This document shows, one piece after another, positions 31,556 to 43,525 of a stretch of 64,000 nucleotides of DNA. The notes below the pieces were generated by a model. The model ran no database searches. It saw only the letters and a list, made by a program, of their open reading frames with translations, and was not told the DNA's origin. The translations under genes and the position numbers were made by a program. The stretch's first letter is position 1; every line of letters begins with the position of its first letter. Source of the DNA: Fusarium oxysporum f. sp. lycopersici 4287 (taxonomy: Eukaryota > Ascomycota > Sordariomycetes > Hypocreales > Nectriaceae); assembly GCF_000149955.1 (NCBI RefSeq), contig NC_030997.1, positions 1,596,714 to 1,660,713 on the forward strand, written 5' to 3'.

Positions 31556-33191
31556 ATGGGCAAGGCTTTAGATCTCAAGTATGCCGAGCTCATGCGAGCG
31601 CATCCTTTCGGCACGGCGTTGTACCTACCAATTCCCTCGAGTCAGTTTCAGCCCGGATTCATCGGATACTTTGACTCGACTGGGGCCTGGAATCCTATCG
31701 GAGATCTCACATCTTCGTCAAGCTTGCCACCGGGTTTGTCATCCATCGACGGCACAACATTGAAGCGAGCGCCGTCTCAGAAACAAATGTGGGGACCAAA
31801 GCTGGGCAACGAGACAAGAGGTCGCGCCATTGATCTGAGTGTCGGCCTTGGAGCCATACCTATGCTGGCTGCAGCTGCACTGCCCTTCGAAGTTTCTGCC
31901 TGCTTCCGATTCCAGGCAGATAAAAATCGTGGAGCAGTTCTTCTGACCAGTGGTCCTGTTGTCCATGAGCGGTATTATCATAAAGAGCCTCTCCTTCAGT
32001 GGATGAAGCAAAACGCGAAAAGCATAGCGAAAACATATCCCGAGGTCAGAGAAAACGGCTTGTGGATTATCAGTTCCACGTGGACAGCAGAGAATGCATC
32101 GGTCAATTGCTGGAACTCTAAAGACAAAAGCGTTGATGTTGGGTTCAGCACAACGGCCCTTGAGTTTGGCGAAGTGGCTCCAAAGGGAAGTTACCTGCAC
32201 GGAGGGAGTGCAGAAGGATGGATAAGCACTCAGAGTGATGATGTAAGTTCCTATTTCCCTCTCTGCTGATTGCTTAATTAACAGGTACAGAACGACAAAG
32301 TAGGGTTCCGTCGAGGTAATTTACCGAACGGTAATTTACCTATCTGACCAAGGTTTTTGACGTCAGAAACCTCGAGGTATTTTGCATGTCAAAAACCTCT
32401 CATTGGCCAATGCCCATTTCATCTCCACTATTTTCCATATCGGTCTCTTCCCAACCCCAGCCATCCACAACAATGGAGTCTTGGAAGGCGTTTTCTATCT
32501 TTATCAGCCAAGCAACGTCAACTGTCTCCCAACCATTCGGTTCTGCCGGATTATCTTTGACCGTCTTGAGCCTCTTTAGCACCCGACTGTTCATATAGAT
32601 GAAAGTGACCTTATCGGTGCTAAGTGGACTAAGCCGATTCCGAAGCTTACAATGAAGGTAGTTCGTAGCACTAAAGGAACGCTGTGAAGGAACAGAGCGC
32701 AGAAGGGAATTTGGTGATAATTTGTGTGCTGCATCGGTTATTTGACGCGCTAAACCTATTCCGTACACCAGCTAATCCTAATATGGCCACTCACTAAGCC
32801 TAAAATGGGAGAGTTTTTGACGTAAATTACCGCCAAAAACCCCCTTTAGGAATTTGACGGTCAAGAACGGTTTTTGACGGTCAAAAACGGAACCCTACGA
32901 CAAAGGCCATGTTGTCTTCTTCCATGGCATCAGATTCACATGGGTTCCCATTCGCGGAGTGAGTCACCAAGCTGAACGGTGAAATGCATGAAAGCTAAAT
33001 AATTGCAGTTGACAGAGAAGAAGACCCCCAGACAATTTCGAGGAGAGGGTCCAACAACGCCCGCATCTCTGACAATATTTGAGGACGACTTGGGCAATGG
33101 GACTTTTGAAGTACGGTATGAAAACAAAACTGAGAAGGAGGAACTAGATGCAATGCACCAGAACGACGATGAGGAAGACGCGTGGGAGTAA
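31556..33191 (+). pseudogene. Candidate fungal gasdermin-like gene disrupted by a hAT element
   Basis: Exon 1 (31556-32242) encodes 229 residues with LPIPSSQFQPGFIGYFD near the start and the beta-rich stretch ENGLWIISSTWTAENASVNC. An intron (32243-32284) leads to exon 2. It is split by a 597-bp element at 32301-32897 and then continues as VVFFHGIRFTW. A 50-bp intron (32959-33008) and exon 3 finish at 33191. Without the element and one target copy, exon 2 is 69 nt and the whole frame is 939 nt, about 312 residues. With it, translation stops within about 20 codons of the junction. The C-terminal tail is acidic. The family call rests on my recognition of the pattern and on the CHAT neighbour, not on a search. 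Such proteins form plasma-membrane pores after protease cleavage. Confidence 0.55.
32301..32897 (-). mobile_element. Non-autonomous hAT-type element, 597 bp
   Basis: The ends are perfect 11-bp inverted repeats (tagggttccgt and its complement). The element is flanked by identical 8-bp direct copies, cgacaaag at 32293-32300 and 32898-32905. An 8-bp duplication is the hAT hallmark. The minus strand from 32768 encodes a remnant of the hAT C-terminal dimerisation region (QRSFSATNYLHCKLRNRLSP, then STDKVTFIYMNSRVL). The 5' transposase part is missing, so it is an internally deleted copy. Subterminal tttttgacg words repeat in both orientations. Identical duplications and TIRs imply a recent insertion. 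Confidence 0.88.
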
Positions 33192-33700
33192 ACGTTGCTG
33201 TGTGATGCTTAAATGTCAAAGGTTACTAAGTAATTATTTAACACCAAGCGGAAAGTGTCCTTATACTTTGATTTCTGAACCCATCATAATTGTAAGTTTT
33301 GAAGAGGCCAGGAGCGCAGTAATACAGCTCATGTTGTCAAGTCCTGACTTTTAAGCGAAACTTATACATCAGACCAGAGCCACTAGTAGAGCACTGCGTC
33401 TCATATAACACTGTGATGGGGATATGTACTTTCGTGAACAAATAAGCTTGAACGTTAAGGATTGGGTGTTTTGCCTTGAGCCTTTGCGCTAGAACATGTT
33501 TAACCTTTGACTTTTGTAATACAATTAAAGTATTTCTTTTCTTAGCACTAAGATGATTTATTTCTTTCATATAAGAGACTACGAACTAAGACCTACGTCT
33601 CAAGTTTTCTTTTCCTTTTCATTATCCATGTTTCACAAATCTTGCTACATTTCTTTATACAGGAGGCCGCCCTCCACAATCTCCATAACCACTCTGCTTC
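33192..33700. other. Intergenic
   Basis: 3' flank of the gasdermin-like gene and promoter of the F-box gene; AT-rich, nothing else seen. Confidence 0.5.
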
Positions 33701-35149
33701 ATGGTGATCTCGTTGGATAACCGAATAACCATAATGGATCTTCTCGACAAGCTGAAAAGCCTGACTGTCCGCAAGCCACATGGAAAGTCTATCCCCCCAA
33801 GCCAGATGCTGATACCAAAACCGGTCCAGAGCGGTCATGGCTCAGAAAGCAGCAAGAAGAGAGTTCGCCCCGCAAAGATACCAGCCGCTGTCATTGATAT
33901 GATGATCATGCCCAAACCAAAGTCATCACCACTGAAAACCCTTCAAAGCCTCCCTACAGAGCTTTTGATTCAAATCGCCACTCTCCTCGCCCCAATCGAC
34001 CGCGCAAGCCTTGCCTTCACATCAAGTTGGCTTCATGGGCTTTTCGGCAACGCCACAAAGCTTAACGGATTCGATCGTTGGAAACTTCTTAAACGGCTTG
34101 AACAAAGCAGCATGTGGCCTTCTGAAATCCTCTGCGAGATTTGCCGGAAATTCCATGAGCCTCGCAAGAGCCGCCGAACATTCACTGAAAAAGAAGGCCA
34201 GCGAGCCTGTATCCGTAATGGCGCTTCACATCTTCAGCGATTGTCCATATCTCCGTATCTTTCGAGGGAGATTCATTTCGATGTCATGGCGGCTATATCG
34301 AGGTCTCACCATCTCACGCCAAACGCGCTACTTCCAGGCGAGCCAAGTGTACAGTTTGTGGCACCGTATGTCAATGATGAGGACGAACTAGTTATACGGC
34401 TACAGCAGACTGTAAATTTCTCCCATCAGGGGCACGTCCTCATAAAGTCACAGAGGATACTGTTTCCCGGACGAGATGCGGGCCGCGAGGCGAATAAGAT
34501 CATTCAGGGTACCGGAACTCTCCACCGAGTTCTTCAGGAGACCTCCGAACTCGGTACGATCTGTGGCCATGCTAGGTGGGCTGACATTTATCCGTTCATC
34601 ACTCGCCCAGACGAGCAGTTTGGATGGCACCAAGGACAATGGTCATTCCGCCATTCATCATTACAAGAGTTTGACCTTCCCGGCGAAGAACTACAAGAGT
34701 GTCTATGGACTCACAAGGGAGATTGCTGGGTGAACTGTCAAGCAAGGGCAAGGCTTGACAGTGCCCTCGAAGGTCGCATATGGTCTTGTGGCGGTTGTTC
34801 AACTGACTACGCCGTCAACATCGTCCGATCAGAAAGCTCTTGCGCGAATTATATCGTTATGACATCGTGGAAAGACCTCGGGACTTGTATTAGAAGGGAT
34901 GATCCGCTGTGGAAGGAGCATATGAACTACGGTGTTCATGCGGGCCATAAACGCGAAGAATTTGGTAAAATCGCGGGTGAGATTGAGAAGTTGACGAGGG
35001 GCCCTGGGAGGCAAGTGTACTACTTCCCTCGCATTTCGAAGAAAAGGCTTCGGGAGATGTTCATTGATGAGGGAGGATGTGAGGAGAAGACGATCACAAG
35101 AGATTTAGAGGTAGATTCGGGAGGTTGTTTTCTTGCCTGTCACTCGTAG
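33701..35149 (+). CDS. F-box domain protein
   Basis: Single exon, 482 residues from the ATG at 33701; a second in-frame ATG at 33734 is possible. After a basic, probably disordered N-terminus, residues about 80-125 form an F-box (LQSLPTELLIQIATLLAPIDRASLAFTS as a split motif). The F-box binds Skp1 in SCF ubiquitin ligases. The rest has cysteine pairs (CEICRKFHEP near 145, WSCGGCSTDYA near 365) but no recognised substrate domain. Many fungal proteins share this F-box plus Cys-pair layout without a known target. Confidence 0.8.
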   Translation: MVISLDNRITIMDLLDKLKSLTVRKPHGKSIPPSQMLIPKPVQSGHGSESSKKRVRPAKIPAAVIDMMIMPKPKSSPLKTLQSLPTELLIQIATLLAPIDRASLAFTSSWLHGLFGNATKLNGFDRWKLLKRLEQSSMWPSEILCEICRKFHEPRKSRRTFTEKEGQRACIRNGASHLQRLSISPYLSREIHFDVMAAISRSHHLTPNALLPGEPSVQFVAPYVNDEDELVIRLQQTVNFSHQGHVLIKSQRILFPGRDAGREANKIIQGTGTLHRVLQETSELGTICGHARWADIYPFITRPDEQFGWHQGQWSFRHSSLQEFDLPGEELQECLWTHKGDCWVNCQARARLDSALEGRIWSCGGCSTDYAVNIVRSESSCANYIVMTSWKDLGTCIRRDDPLWKEHMNYGVHAGHKREEFGKIAGEIEKLTRGPGRQVYYFPRISKKRLREMFIDEGGCEEKTITRDLEVDSGGCFLACHS

Positions 35150-36596
35150 AGCAAGAACCGAGGGATGCAGAACACAGCGACCTCTGTGGCAGCTAGCTCA
35201 ACACTGGTTCAATATATCCATACACGGAGAAAAAGAGGAAGAAGGTTTTGTACGAGGCTGGCGAGTCTAGTCGATTAGCAAGGTTCTTATTTACTGGTCG
35301 TAAGAACTGACGACCTCACTTTGAGAGGCTTGACCTGGCATGCCCTGAACTGTTCATCATCAGTGACACGGATGACATGTGCCCCTTCAATGTGCATTTC
35401 ACTCCATTCAGCCCATGTCACAGAACCAGACTGACTGAATGAGCGACGGGGTCCACTTGGCCGATCTCGAGCGCCTCTCCCGACTTAGGTAAGATTAACT
35501 CTCCGTCTTATGTGAGATTGAGTTCACGGATGTAAGTGCCGAACGGGAGGCTTGGCAGGCAACATGTCGATCAAGGCCCAGCCAATCAGCAATAAAAAAC
35601 ACAGCTTAGGCAAGGATAGTATCTCCCTCTTCTTCCCGGCTCAGGAAAGGCGCGTGGTTGGCTGGCAGTTTAAGATGCGGCGCATGTGGCTATACTCCCT
35701 TTTCTGACACAGCCCTGTCAGATCGCCAGGTCATAAGGCCATCCTGCCGACAGACTCTGCAGGGCAACCGTAAGGTTAAATTTAGACTGCTGAGGGAAAG
35801 GTGGTCCTACTCATCCACCCGACCAATCTTGTGGCAAAAGCTGTTTGATAGGCTTGTTTCAACCGAGCGCAAGATGAGAAATGCGACCAAGAGAATAGTA
35901 AGACGTGAATCAATGCAAGACTTCTCTTTCATTATAATATTACGAAAACCGACTACAAACCTATAATGCGTTCATATGAAAACATTATTCTGGAGCGTGT
36001 TATGAGAAAGTCATCAAAACTCACTTGATGCAGATTTCACTACCGTCTTATCTTCTGATAGTCCCCAAGATCCAGAATCTCGGCCATTTATCCACTTTTA
36101 TCTAATTGAGATGCCGAGGTATACCATTAAGCTACAGTAAATGAAGTTTCACACGGAGACAACTGGAAGAAGAAGGAAGCAGTTCAAAGGTTCCGGCCAA
36201 ATTTGGTTGTTCTTGAGATGGGTGTGGAGTTGAGTAATCATATGGATACATCGCCATCCTTGTCTCGCTTGTGAGCAAGCCAATGATGCAAGGGCGTGAA
36301 CGAGCAACCCAATCATAGAGGGATCGGAACGGAGAATGCCAAGACTTGCGGTCCATAGATATGTTTATCTTAGTCAGACACAATGGTATGATGATCTCGA
36401 GTATTGTGGGATCTGAATCCTTTGAGGGTCGTATAATCACTCAGGCGCAGAAGCCGTACCATATTGAGAAATTTCGAGAGAGACCATATTGAGGAGGTCA
36501 TAATGGGTTTGGTATAAAACTGCAAAGCTTACATCTTCCATTTTCCAGAAATATCCTTTAAGCTTCTAGTTAAGCTAAGTGCATCGAGACGTGAAC
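35150..36596. other. Intergenic region, nothing recognised
   Basis: 1.4 kb between the F-box gene and the SGNH gene. A 102-codon ORF at 35658 has no domain and no good start context. It includes the promoter of the SGNH gene. Confidence 0.45.
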
Positions 36597-39500
36597 ATGC
36601 GGATACTTCGCAGCGGCCATGCCGCCGTCGCAATCATACTTGGCCTTCTTCTTTGCCCCCACACGAGTGTTTCTCATCCCACAGATCGTATCTCATCCCA
36701 TGGGAGCGACAATGCGCCTGATATCGATCGCCTGGACGTTCGAGGCCACGATTCTCGAGAGTCGTCAAGCTTTACTAACTTGGACCCGGACGGAGTCGAT
36801 AATTTGACCGCCACGGTTGATCAAACGTCCGGCCTTCATCGCAGAGCTGCCAAAGACTTTTACCTGAGAGTAATGCCACTTGGTGCTTCTATCACACAAG
36901 GCTACAAGTCAAGTGATGGCAACGGCTACCGCAAGTGGCTTCGATCTCAGCTCCGTTTCCATGGCTGGAAAGTCAATATGGTGGGATCGGAGAGGGATGG
37001 TACTATGGCAGACTCGGTGAGTTGAACAAGCTTGGAACTTTATGCAGAGGCAGAGCTAACACTCGTTAGGACAATGAAGGCCATCCTGGTTGGATGATCA
37101 ACTCCGTATTTGGCGCCTGGAAAGAAAGCAAGTGGATGAAACCCAATTTGGTCCTTATCAACGCAGGATTGTCAGTACATCATGCTGATATGTTCAATAT
37201 ACACAGCTGACATGGTTACAGGAATGACTGCAACAAGGGAGGTGATCCGAGCAAAGCAGGTGAGCGGACCAAAGAAATGGTAGATGACATATTCGCCAGC
37301 GTCCCTGGCGTAACAGTCATTCTATCTACCCTCCTCAGAAACGGAGATCCGGACCGAGATGCCTGCTCCAAAGACATCAGCAGGCAAATTAGGAGCGTGG
37401 CAAAGGGATACAAGAAGGGGACCCGCATCGGACTCGCTGATATACGCGATGTCATGAAGCTGAGCGACATTGGGCCGGACAACGATCACCCGACCGACGA
37501 TGGCTACAAGTGGTTTGCTGGAGTCTGGTGGGATGCCATCAGCCAGATCGAGGATCGCATCCAGCCACCGGCAGCAGTCAACGGTATCAACGATGCAGCC
37601 ACTGGACAGACCAACCAGTGCAAAAAGGTTGCTGGAAACTCGGGCCTTCCCGCTCAGTCTCAACTTGGGAGTGGCCACGATGATGGCAACTACGTTCATG
37701 CGAGCACTGCGCGCGGGACTCTCGACAGCGCCGTCATCGACAAGGGCAGTGACCCCAAATCAATCACCGATGCAATCCCTTGGCACATCTTCTTCGCCAA
37801 TATTGTCAAGGGCGACCCCAATGCGGCTCGCACAGCCGCTCTCGATGATTGGATCCGCGTTTACCACAATACCAAGGACAAGAACGCATACTGGTTCCGT
37901 CAAAACCTGGGAGGAGGCAAGTTTGACAAGTCCGTACAGTTTGACGTTGACATGAATTGTGATTTGGGCCCTCGTAAGTACTCTCAGGTGCTGCACAGTT
38001 CCGAAACGATGCTAATAGTGGTTTTGATCAGGCTATGCCTTCGCCGATCTTGTGAGCAGAACTAAAATAAGACGCTTTTGAGCTGGAAGAGACTGACAAA
38101 TGGTAGAACAATGATGGCCTGGATGACTTTTTCTGCATCAAGGAGAACGCTGTGTGGGCCTCACTCAATCGTGGCGGGAACCCTCCAAAGTTCGAAAGTA
38201 TCGGGCAAATTATTGGCGAGTTTGGTGGCTTGAAAGCAACCGATGTACGCATCGCAGGTCAGTGGTTGTTGCAATCATCCCCCTTGCCCTGTTACTAATT
38301 CGAGTTCCAGACATCGACGGCGATGGGAGAGCGGACTTTTGCCTCGTCAAGTCCGCAGGCGAGATTGGGTAAGCAATCTCTGATCACGGCAGGTTTGATA
38401 GCTGACAGTGCCAGATGCTCCCGGAATGGTGGCTGGGGTGATAAACCACAATGGCAGGGATTCAGCACAGTTGATGGAATCCGTGGCACTGTCTTTGACA
38501 TCGATCTCCCGGATAAGTCCGGTATAATCCTTGGTAAGTCCTATCCTGATATCACTTCTTGACCATGAAACTAACAGAAGCGGCAGCCGATATCAACGGA
38601 GAGTATGTCACTTTCACGTCCATATCTTGATGATCAAAGGCTGGCAATGCCTGGGCTGACATCTCTACACAGTTTTCGGAGCGATGTCCTATACATAGGC
38701 GGCAATGGCAATGTCCGGACATGGATCAACAATAGAGGAACCGGCAAGGGCATAGTGAGTCTAAGATACAAACAATGGTCAAGATTGAAAGGATTAGTTT
38801 ATTAACAACGGTCAATAGGTGCCCAATTGGAGATCTGCAGGTCTTACGCACGCCGGTCAAAGTTCCACTGGCGTCCAAGACAGCATAAAATTTGGGCGGA
38901 TCTACGGCTCCAACCGCCTCGACTATATTCTCCTCAAGGAACAGAAGGATACTTATGATGTTCTTGTCTGGGAGAACAAGGGAGAGGGCGGCACGAAACT
39001 CAAGGCCGACGGCAGCTATTACTGCGATATGCGCAACTCTGGGAGCGACGACCTCGTTTGGATCTATCAAGACGGTAGGGTCGATGAGATCAACGTCAAC
39101 ATCCACTCGCCGCCTGCATGGGGTCATGCTATCTCGTTTGACCTCAGGGTTCCTGGACCGAGAAACGGTATACATTTGGCCGATTGGACGGGCGATGGCA
39201 AATGTGACATCATTGTACAGGACAAGGCAACTGGGGCTCTGACTATCTATCAGAATACTTACCAAACGGCGTCTGGCCGCATGACGTTTGACAGCAATAC
39301 TCTTCATGCAGCGCCCGGTTGCAACCAAGGCTGGGGTGTCGGGATATTCGACCTGGGAATGAGGATTCACGACATTGAGTAAGTCCCCCATAGGCAAGAT
39401 CTTGTCCATGGCCCGACTCCAACTTAGCCATGTCGAGGACTAACAAATCTTACCAGCGGTGATGGGCGAGCTGACGTATTGTGCATTGAGAAGAACGGAC

Positions 39501-41763
39501 TCATTACGGGTTGGCTTAACAAGGCCTCCGGGTTAGAATCCGTTGGTCAAGTCAAGTTCTCAGAGGGATGGTAAGCTACAATTCCCGCACCTACGCCTGC
39601 TACTACTCACTACTCCTCAAGGGATCGAGCTAGCATACGGTTTGCCGACGTAGAAGCGTCTGGACGAGCTGATCTTCTACATGTCGACAAGTACACGGGA
39701 GCTGTCAATGTCTTTACCAACAATGGGCACAAAGCTCAAGGAGGGAGTTCCTTCTCTTGGACCAACCGTGGAATGCTCTACAACCCCATTGACCGAGGCG
39801 AGAACATGGTGGGTTGATACTTCTATGACTGATGCTTGCTGGCTGATCCATTATACTTAGCACTTTACCAACCAAGGCGGTTTAGGAAGAGCTGATATGG
39901 TCAAGCTTGATCCGTCAACGAACAAGGTTTGTTATTGATCTCAAAAGCTGCTCTTTGAAGATGGTGTAGGCGTGGCTGACACCTAGAAACCAGGCATGGA
40001 CGTACTGGAACAAATGTGGCTCAACTGGTGGAGACGATGCTCCTGCAGACAGTAAGTAATCATCACTCTGTACATGGCATTGTGTCTTATACTAATCTTA
40101 CATTACTAATTGCAGAGGACCCTGGTCTACCCAAGACAGGTGGCGGTTCCGTAGGCGATGACATCAAGGAAATCGATCTACCAGAGAAGGGCGTGGACAC
40201 CGACAAGATTTGCAAGATGAACTTTGACTCCAAGGACCAAGCCAAGATATCCGAGACATGGACCAAGAGCGGTGCGGCCCAGTGGTTCAAGGACTTCATC
40301 ACCAAGAACAAGGCCGAGAACTGGACAGATAAGTTCTTCAAGGCCGTCATAGCCGGTGGTCAGCAGGGCGGATCAACAATGGACTGTAAGGATCTCGGAT
40401 CGACAACGTGTGTTGGACCTGGCGCAACGGCTTGCACAACGTACACGCCGCCCGAAGCCTTTTATGTCCATGTGCAGATTTCCAATCTGTTCAGCGCTCT
40501 TCACAAGATCTGGACAAAGTCTGTCAACTTCAGTATTGACCAGCTATCAGGCGGTATCAAGGATATCGTCGATAAGTATGGTGAACCGCCCAGCGACGAC
40601 CGTGCTTTGATCCTCAACATGCTGGTTGGTATCCTTACCTCAGGCGCCGGCCTTGGAGCAAAAGCCCCCGGTATCTCAGGCTCCCTGACCTTCTTGTCGG
40701 GCGCCTTCGCCCAGGCGTCTGCCAACAGTGGAAGTTTCAGCAAGGTGGTCACCAAGGAAGATCTCAAGGACGACCTGGAGAACGCCTACGGTAAGGTTTT
40801 TGGTGCCATACTCAACGTTACCAACGGATATGTCGAGGGAGTCCTCTCAGGTAAGCTGCCTGATGAAATCAAGGACACTACCGCCGAGGACTTTGTTCTC
40901 GACAACTTTGATCAGGGCCAGTGGTTATCAGAGCCGGCTGTCACAGAGGCGATGAAGACATACGTCGAGGGCACGCATAAGAAATGGGTACGTTGCTGTT
41001 CTTTGTCGGCTGATTGTTTGTGTTCTTGTCGAACTGACCTTTATCGCAGCTCGAGTTTGCAAAAACGAGAGCGCTTATGAATGGCAATGGCAAAATTGAT
41101 GGGTGGTATGCTTTAATGGCGAGCCATGTATGTATTCGCTTCCCTTCCTCTTCAAAATGCTTCGCTGACTTGACTTCTCTCCCTGATAGCCCGACGACGA
41201 GTGCAGCCTGGTGCGTTTTCCTTACCTTCTTCTCCTTCCTAATATCACTCTGACTTTTATATGCGACAGCGAAGAACTGAGCCGAAAGATCCAACAGATT
41301 GGACGCAAAAGCTAACAGAGGAAGTCTGCACTAAGAAGTTGCCTGGATGTATCTGGCATGATAAGGTATGACTTTTGATGTTCATCCGTCAATGAAGATA
41401 CCCAGCTATACTAAACCCCCCTCCCCCAATCTTGCACCTCAACTAACAAGTCGTGTCGTTTTATAGCGCTGCATATGCTTCGGACATAGTGACCACCGTT
41501 ATCAGGGGGGAACGATTCGGCGGTTCGGAATTCTATATAACGACGACTTCGTTTCCGAGATCACTGAGATGGAAAACGTTGTGGACGACTACAAGGCCGC
41601 GCTTATCAACAATTACGAGTGCAATAATGGTGAGCCCTCGGTGCCCAGCCAAAAGGACTTGGACATCAAAAACCCTATCGCATACCCTAAATGCTTTATC
41701 TCATTTTATAGGCTGAAGGAAGATGAGAGATTCTATTGCGAGATTGCTAAGGAGCTTTGGTAA
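36597..41763 (+). CDS. Large secreted SGNH hydrolase with FG-GAP/VCBS-like repeats
   Basis: One gene of about 16 exons. The ATG at 36597 opens a signal peptide (AVAIILGLLLCPHTSVSH). The SGNH/GDSL esterase domain carries RVMPLGASITQGY (nucleophile Ser block I), LINAGLNDC (block III) and DNDHPTDDGY (Asp-x-x-His block V). A linker with a Trp/Tyr-rich module follows. Then come at least five FG-GAP/VCBS-like calcium loops (DGDGRADFC, DINGD, DWTGDGKCDI, DIDGDGRADV). The 3' third (from 40120) is a long unknown domain with several Cys and a glycine/alanine patch. Exons at 41000-41763 complete it, ending in CEIAKELW. Introns of 43-65 bp with clear acceptors link the frames. It is an exported esterase, probably acting on acylated plant or microbial polymers; the beta-propeller may bind substrate. 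Confidence 0.82.
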
Positions 41764-41967
41764 ATGCAGGTTACCACTTAGATCAACTCAGACTAGTATT
41801 TCATGGTATTGGTTAATCTCTCATCTCATTATCATTTTAGAAGGAATATATTGTATCGATAAGAAAAGATTCATTGTATAATCACGCATCCTGACAACAA
41901 ACGAAAGTCTTCTAGCAACCGCTCAGAAATATCTCCACCCAGGATACGGATAACATCCCAATCATCC

Positions 41968-43525
41968 TCAAAACTGATATCCCAAGCCTTCACCCGCCCT
42001 CTTCACCATCGACGCACCACGACACGCAGGCTCTTCTTCCGTCTCGGTTTCAGTAGGTGTCGGCAAAGTAGTCGTCACAGCAGTAACACCAGCGCTAGAG
42101 CACGCATCGTAATACTCCTCAGCCGAGTCACAATACGTAGCATAAGCGGGAGTCTTGCTTGGGAAGATGGTAGTAGCTTCAGGGTCTTGACGGCGAACAA
42201 GTTGTTTGTTGGTGGGTCTTGCAGTGGGCCAGCCTGTTGGGATGCGATATTCCCATCGCTTGGATAAAATGGTCTCGGTACTTTGACAGGCTTATTAGTC
42301 AATTGCTAATGGAATTTTTGGGATGTTTCATAGGACTTACACTGTGTATGGGCTGACGGTGATCACATTGAACTCTTCACAGTCATCGATACGATCTTGC
42401 AAGGGAGGTGAGCCTCCAACTGAGGTTATGCCTGCTACACAAGTGTCGACAGTAGTTGTTGGAGGCTCTGGAGTTGTAGTGGCCTCGAAGGTTGTTTCAT
42501 CCGCCGTGGTAGAGATTTCTGTGGCTGTGTCTAGAGCTGTATCTTCCGCAAGGTCAGTCGTTGTTCCTAAAGATGATGCCTCCGAGGACAAAGCGATGAA
42601 AGTATTGTCAGCAATAGTGGTGACTCGACCGGTTCAGATGAAGATACTTCCGAGGTTGATGTGACGGACTCAGAGGCTGAGTCATCTACCTCGAGGGACG
42701 TAGTTGAAGCTATGTTTTCAGTACTGGATAGTGTTTTGTAGGATGAGGTGAGATCGGGCTGGAGTGTTGTCAATTCCAAATTGGAGGTGGATAATTCGAC
42801 AGCTTCAGAAGAGAGGCTGGTAGCTTCTTCCGATACGACGCTGCTCTCTTTAGTTGTAACCATAGACGAAGTGGAGCTAAGGTCATCAACACCAACAAGC
42901 TTGCCATTCTGGCATCGAGAAACTAAAAGAAAGTTAGTAACGAAAGACCTCTGTATAACGAAGTAGCGTACCGTCATAAACACCAAGCGTGACTGAAGTA
43001 CATCCAGGCGGCGCAGATGTGAACGTGATATAGACCTGCCCATCAGATGTTTGACAGAAGCCTGCCTCTCCGTTCGGCAACTCATTACTTTGGAAGCTAA
43101 GCGATGTTCCAGTCGAGGCAAATCCCTTTGTTATTGCATCTGACGGCGGAAGCCCTTGACTTTCCAGCTCTTTATAGGCTTCACCAGAATAATAAATGGG
43201 ATTGCCACTCTTGAAGAGCTGACCCTCGGCGAGGTTAAAGCTGGAGGCAAAAGTGCAGGTATCAGGACTACCGTCGCCTACAAACCCCCCTACTTCTCGT
43301 TTGTTGATGCTGCGCTTTCGGTTGTCGTCAGGGAGTTGGATGAGGAAGATAACCGTTTGCCCTTCTGATTCAACGATACCATTTGTTGTAGAAGCCGCAG
43401 CTGTTGTTTGACCAAGGGACGTTTGGAAGGCCACAATATGTCTCTGCTTCCCTCGGCGCAAGATCGTTTTCGGGGGAAGCAGCTACGGCTTTCAGTAGAG
43501 CTGCGAAGGATATGTGTCTCTTCAT
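41968..43525 (-). CDS. Secreted Ser/Thr-rich protein, DUF7908-like
   Basis: The ATG at 43525 opens MKRHISFAALLKAVAAS, a signal peptide. The main domain reads EGQTVIFLIQLPDDNRKR, then REVGGFVGDGSPDTCTFAS and NGEAGFCQTSDGQVYITF. It resembles the fungal secreted domain I know as DUF7908. Introns then lead to a Ser/Thr-rich stalk, a second intron (branch ctgac near 42610) and a final Cys-containing segment (YCDSAEEYYDACSSAG) that stops at 41968. The step from the signal peptide to the main domain needs a frame change near 43430: an unusual 43-bp intron ending gaagcag would do it, otherwise the gene is frameshifted. Likely cell-wall or extracellular; function unknown. Confidence 0.68.

Noticed and set aside
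32243..32905. Idea that the hAT element has become a clean intron using the gtaggg at its left end and the aag of the right target copy
   Set aside because: Such splicing removes one base too many and shifts the frame, so it would not restore the protein.
35658..35966. 102-codon ORF with CGACG-like cysteines
   Set aside because: Poor start, no homology-like pattern, inside a long gene-free region.
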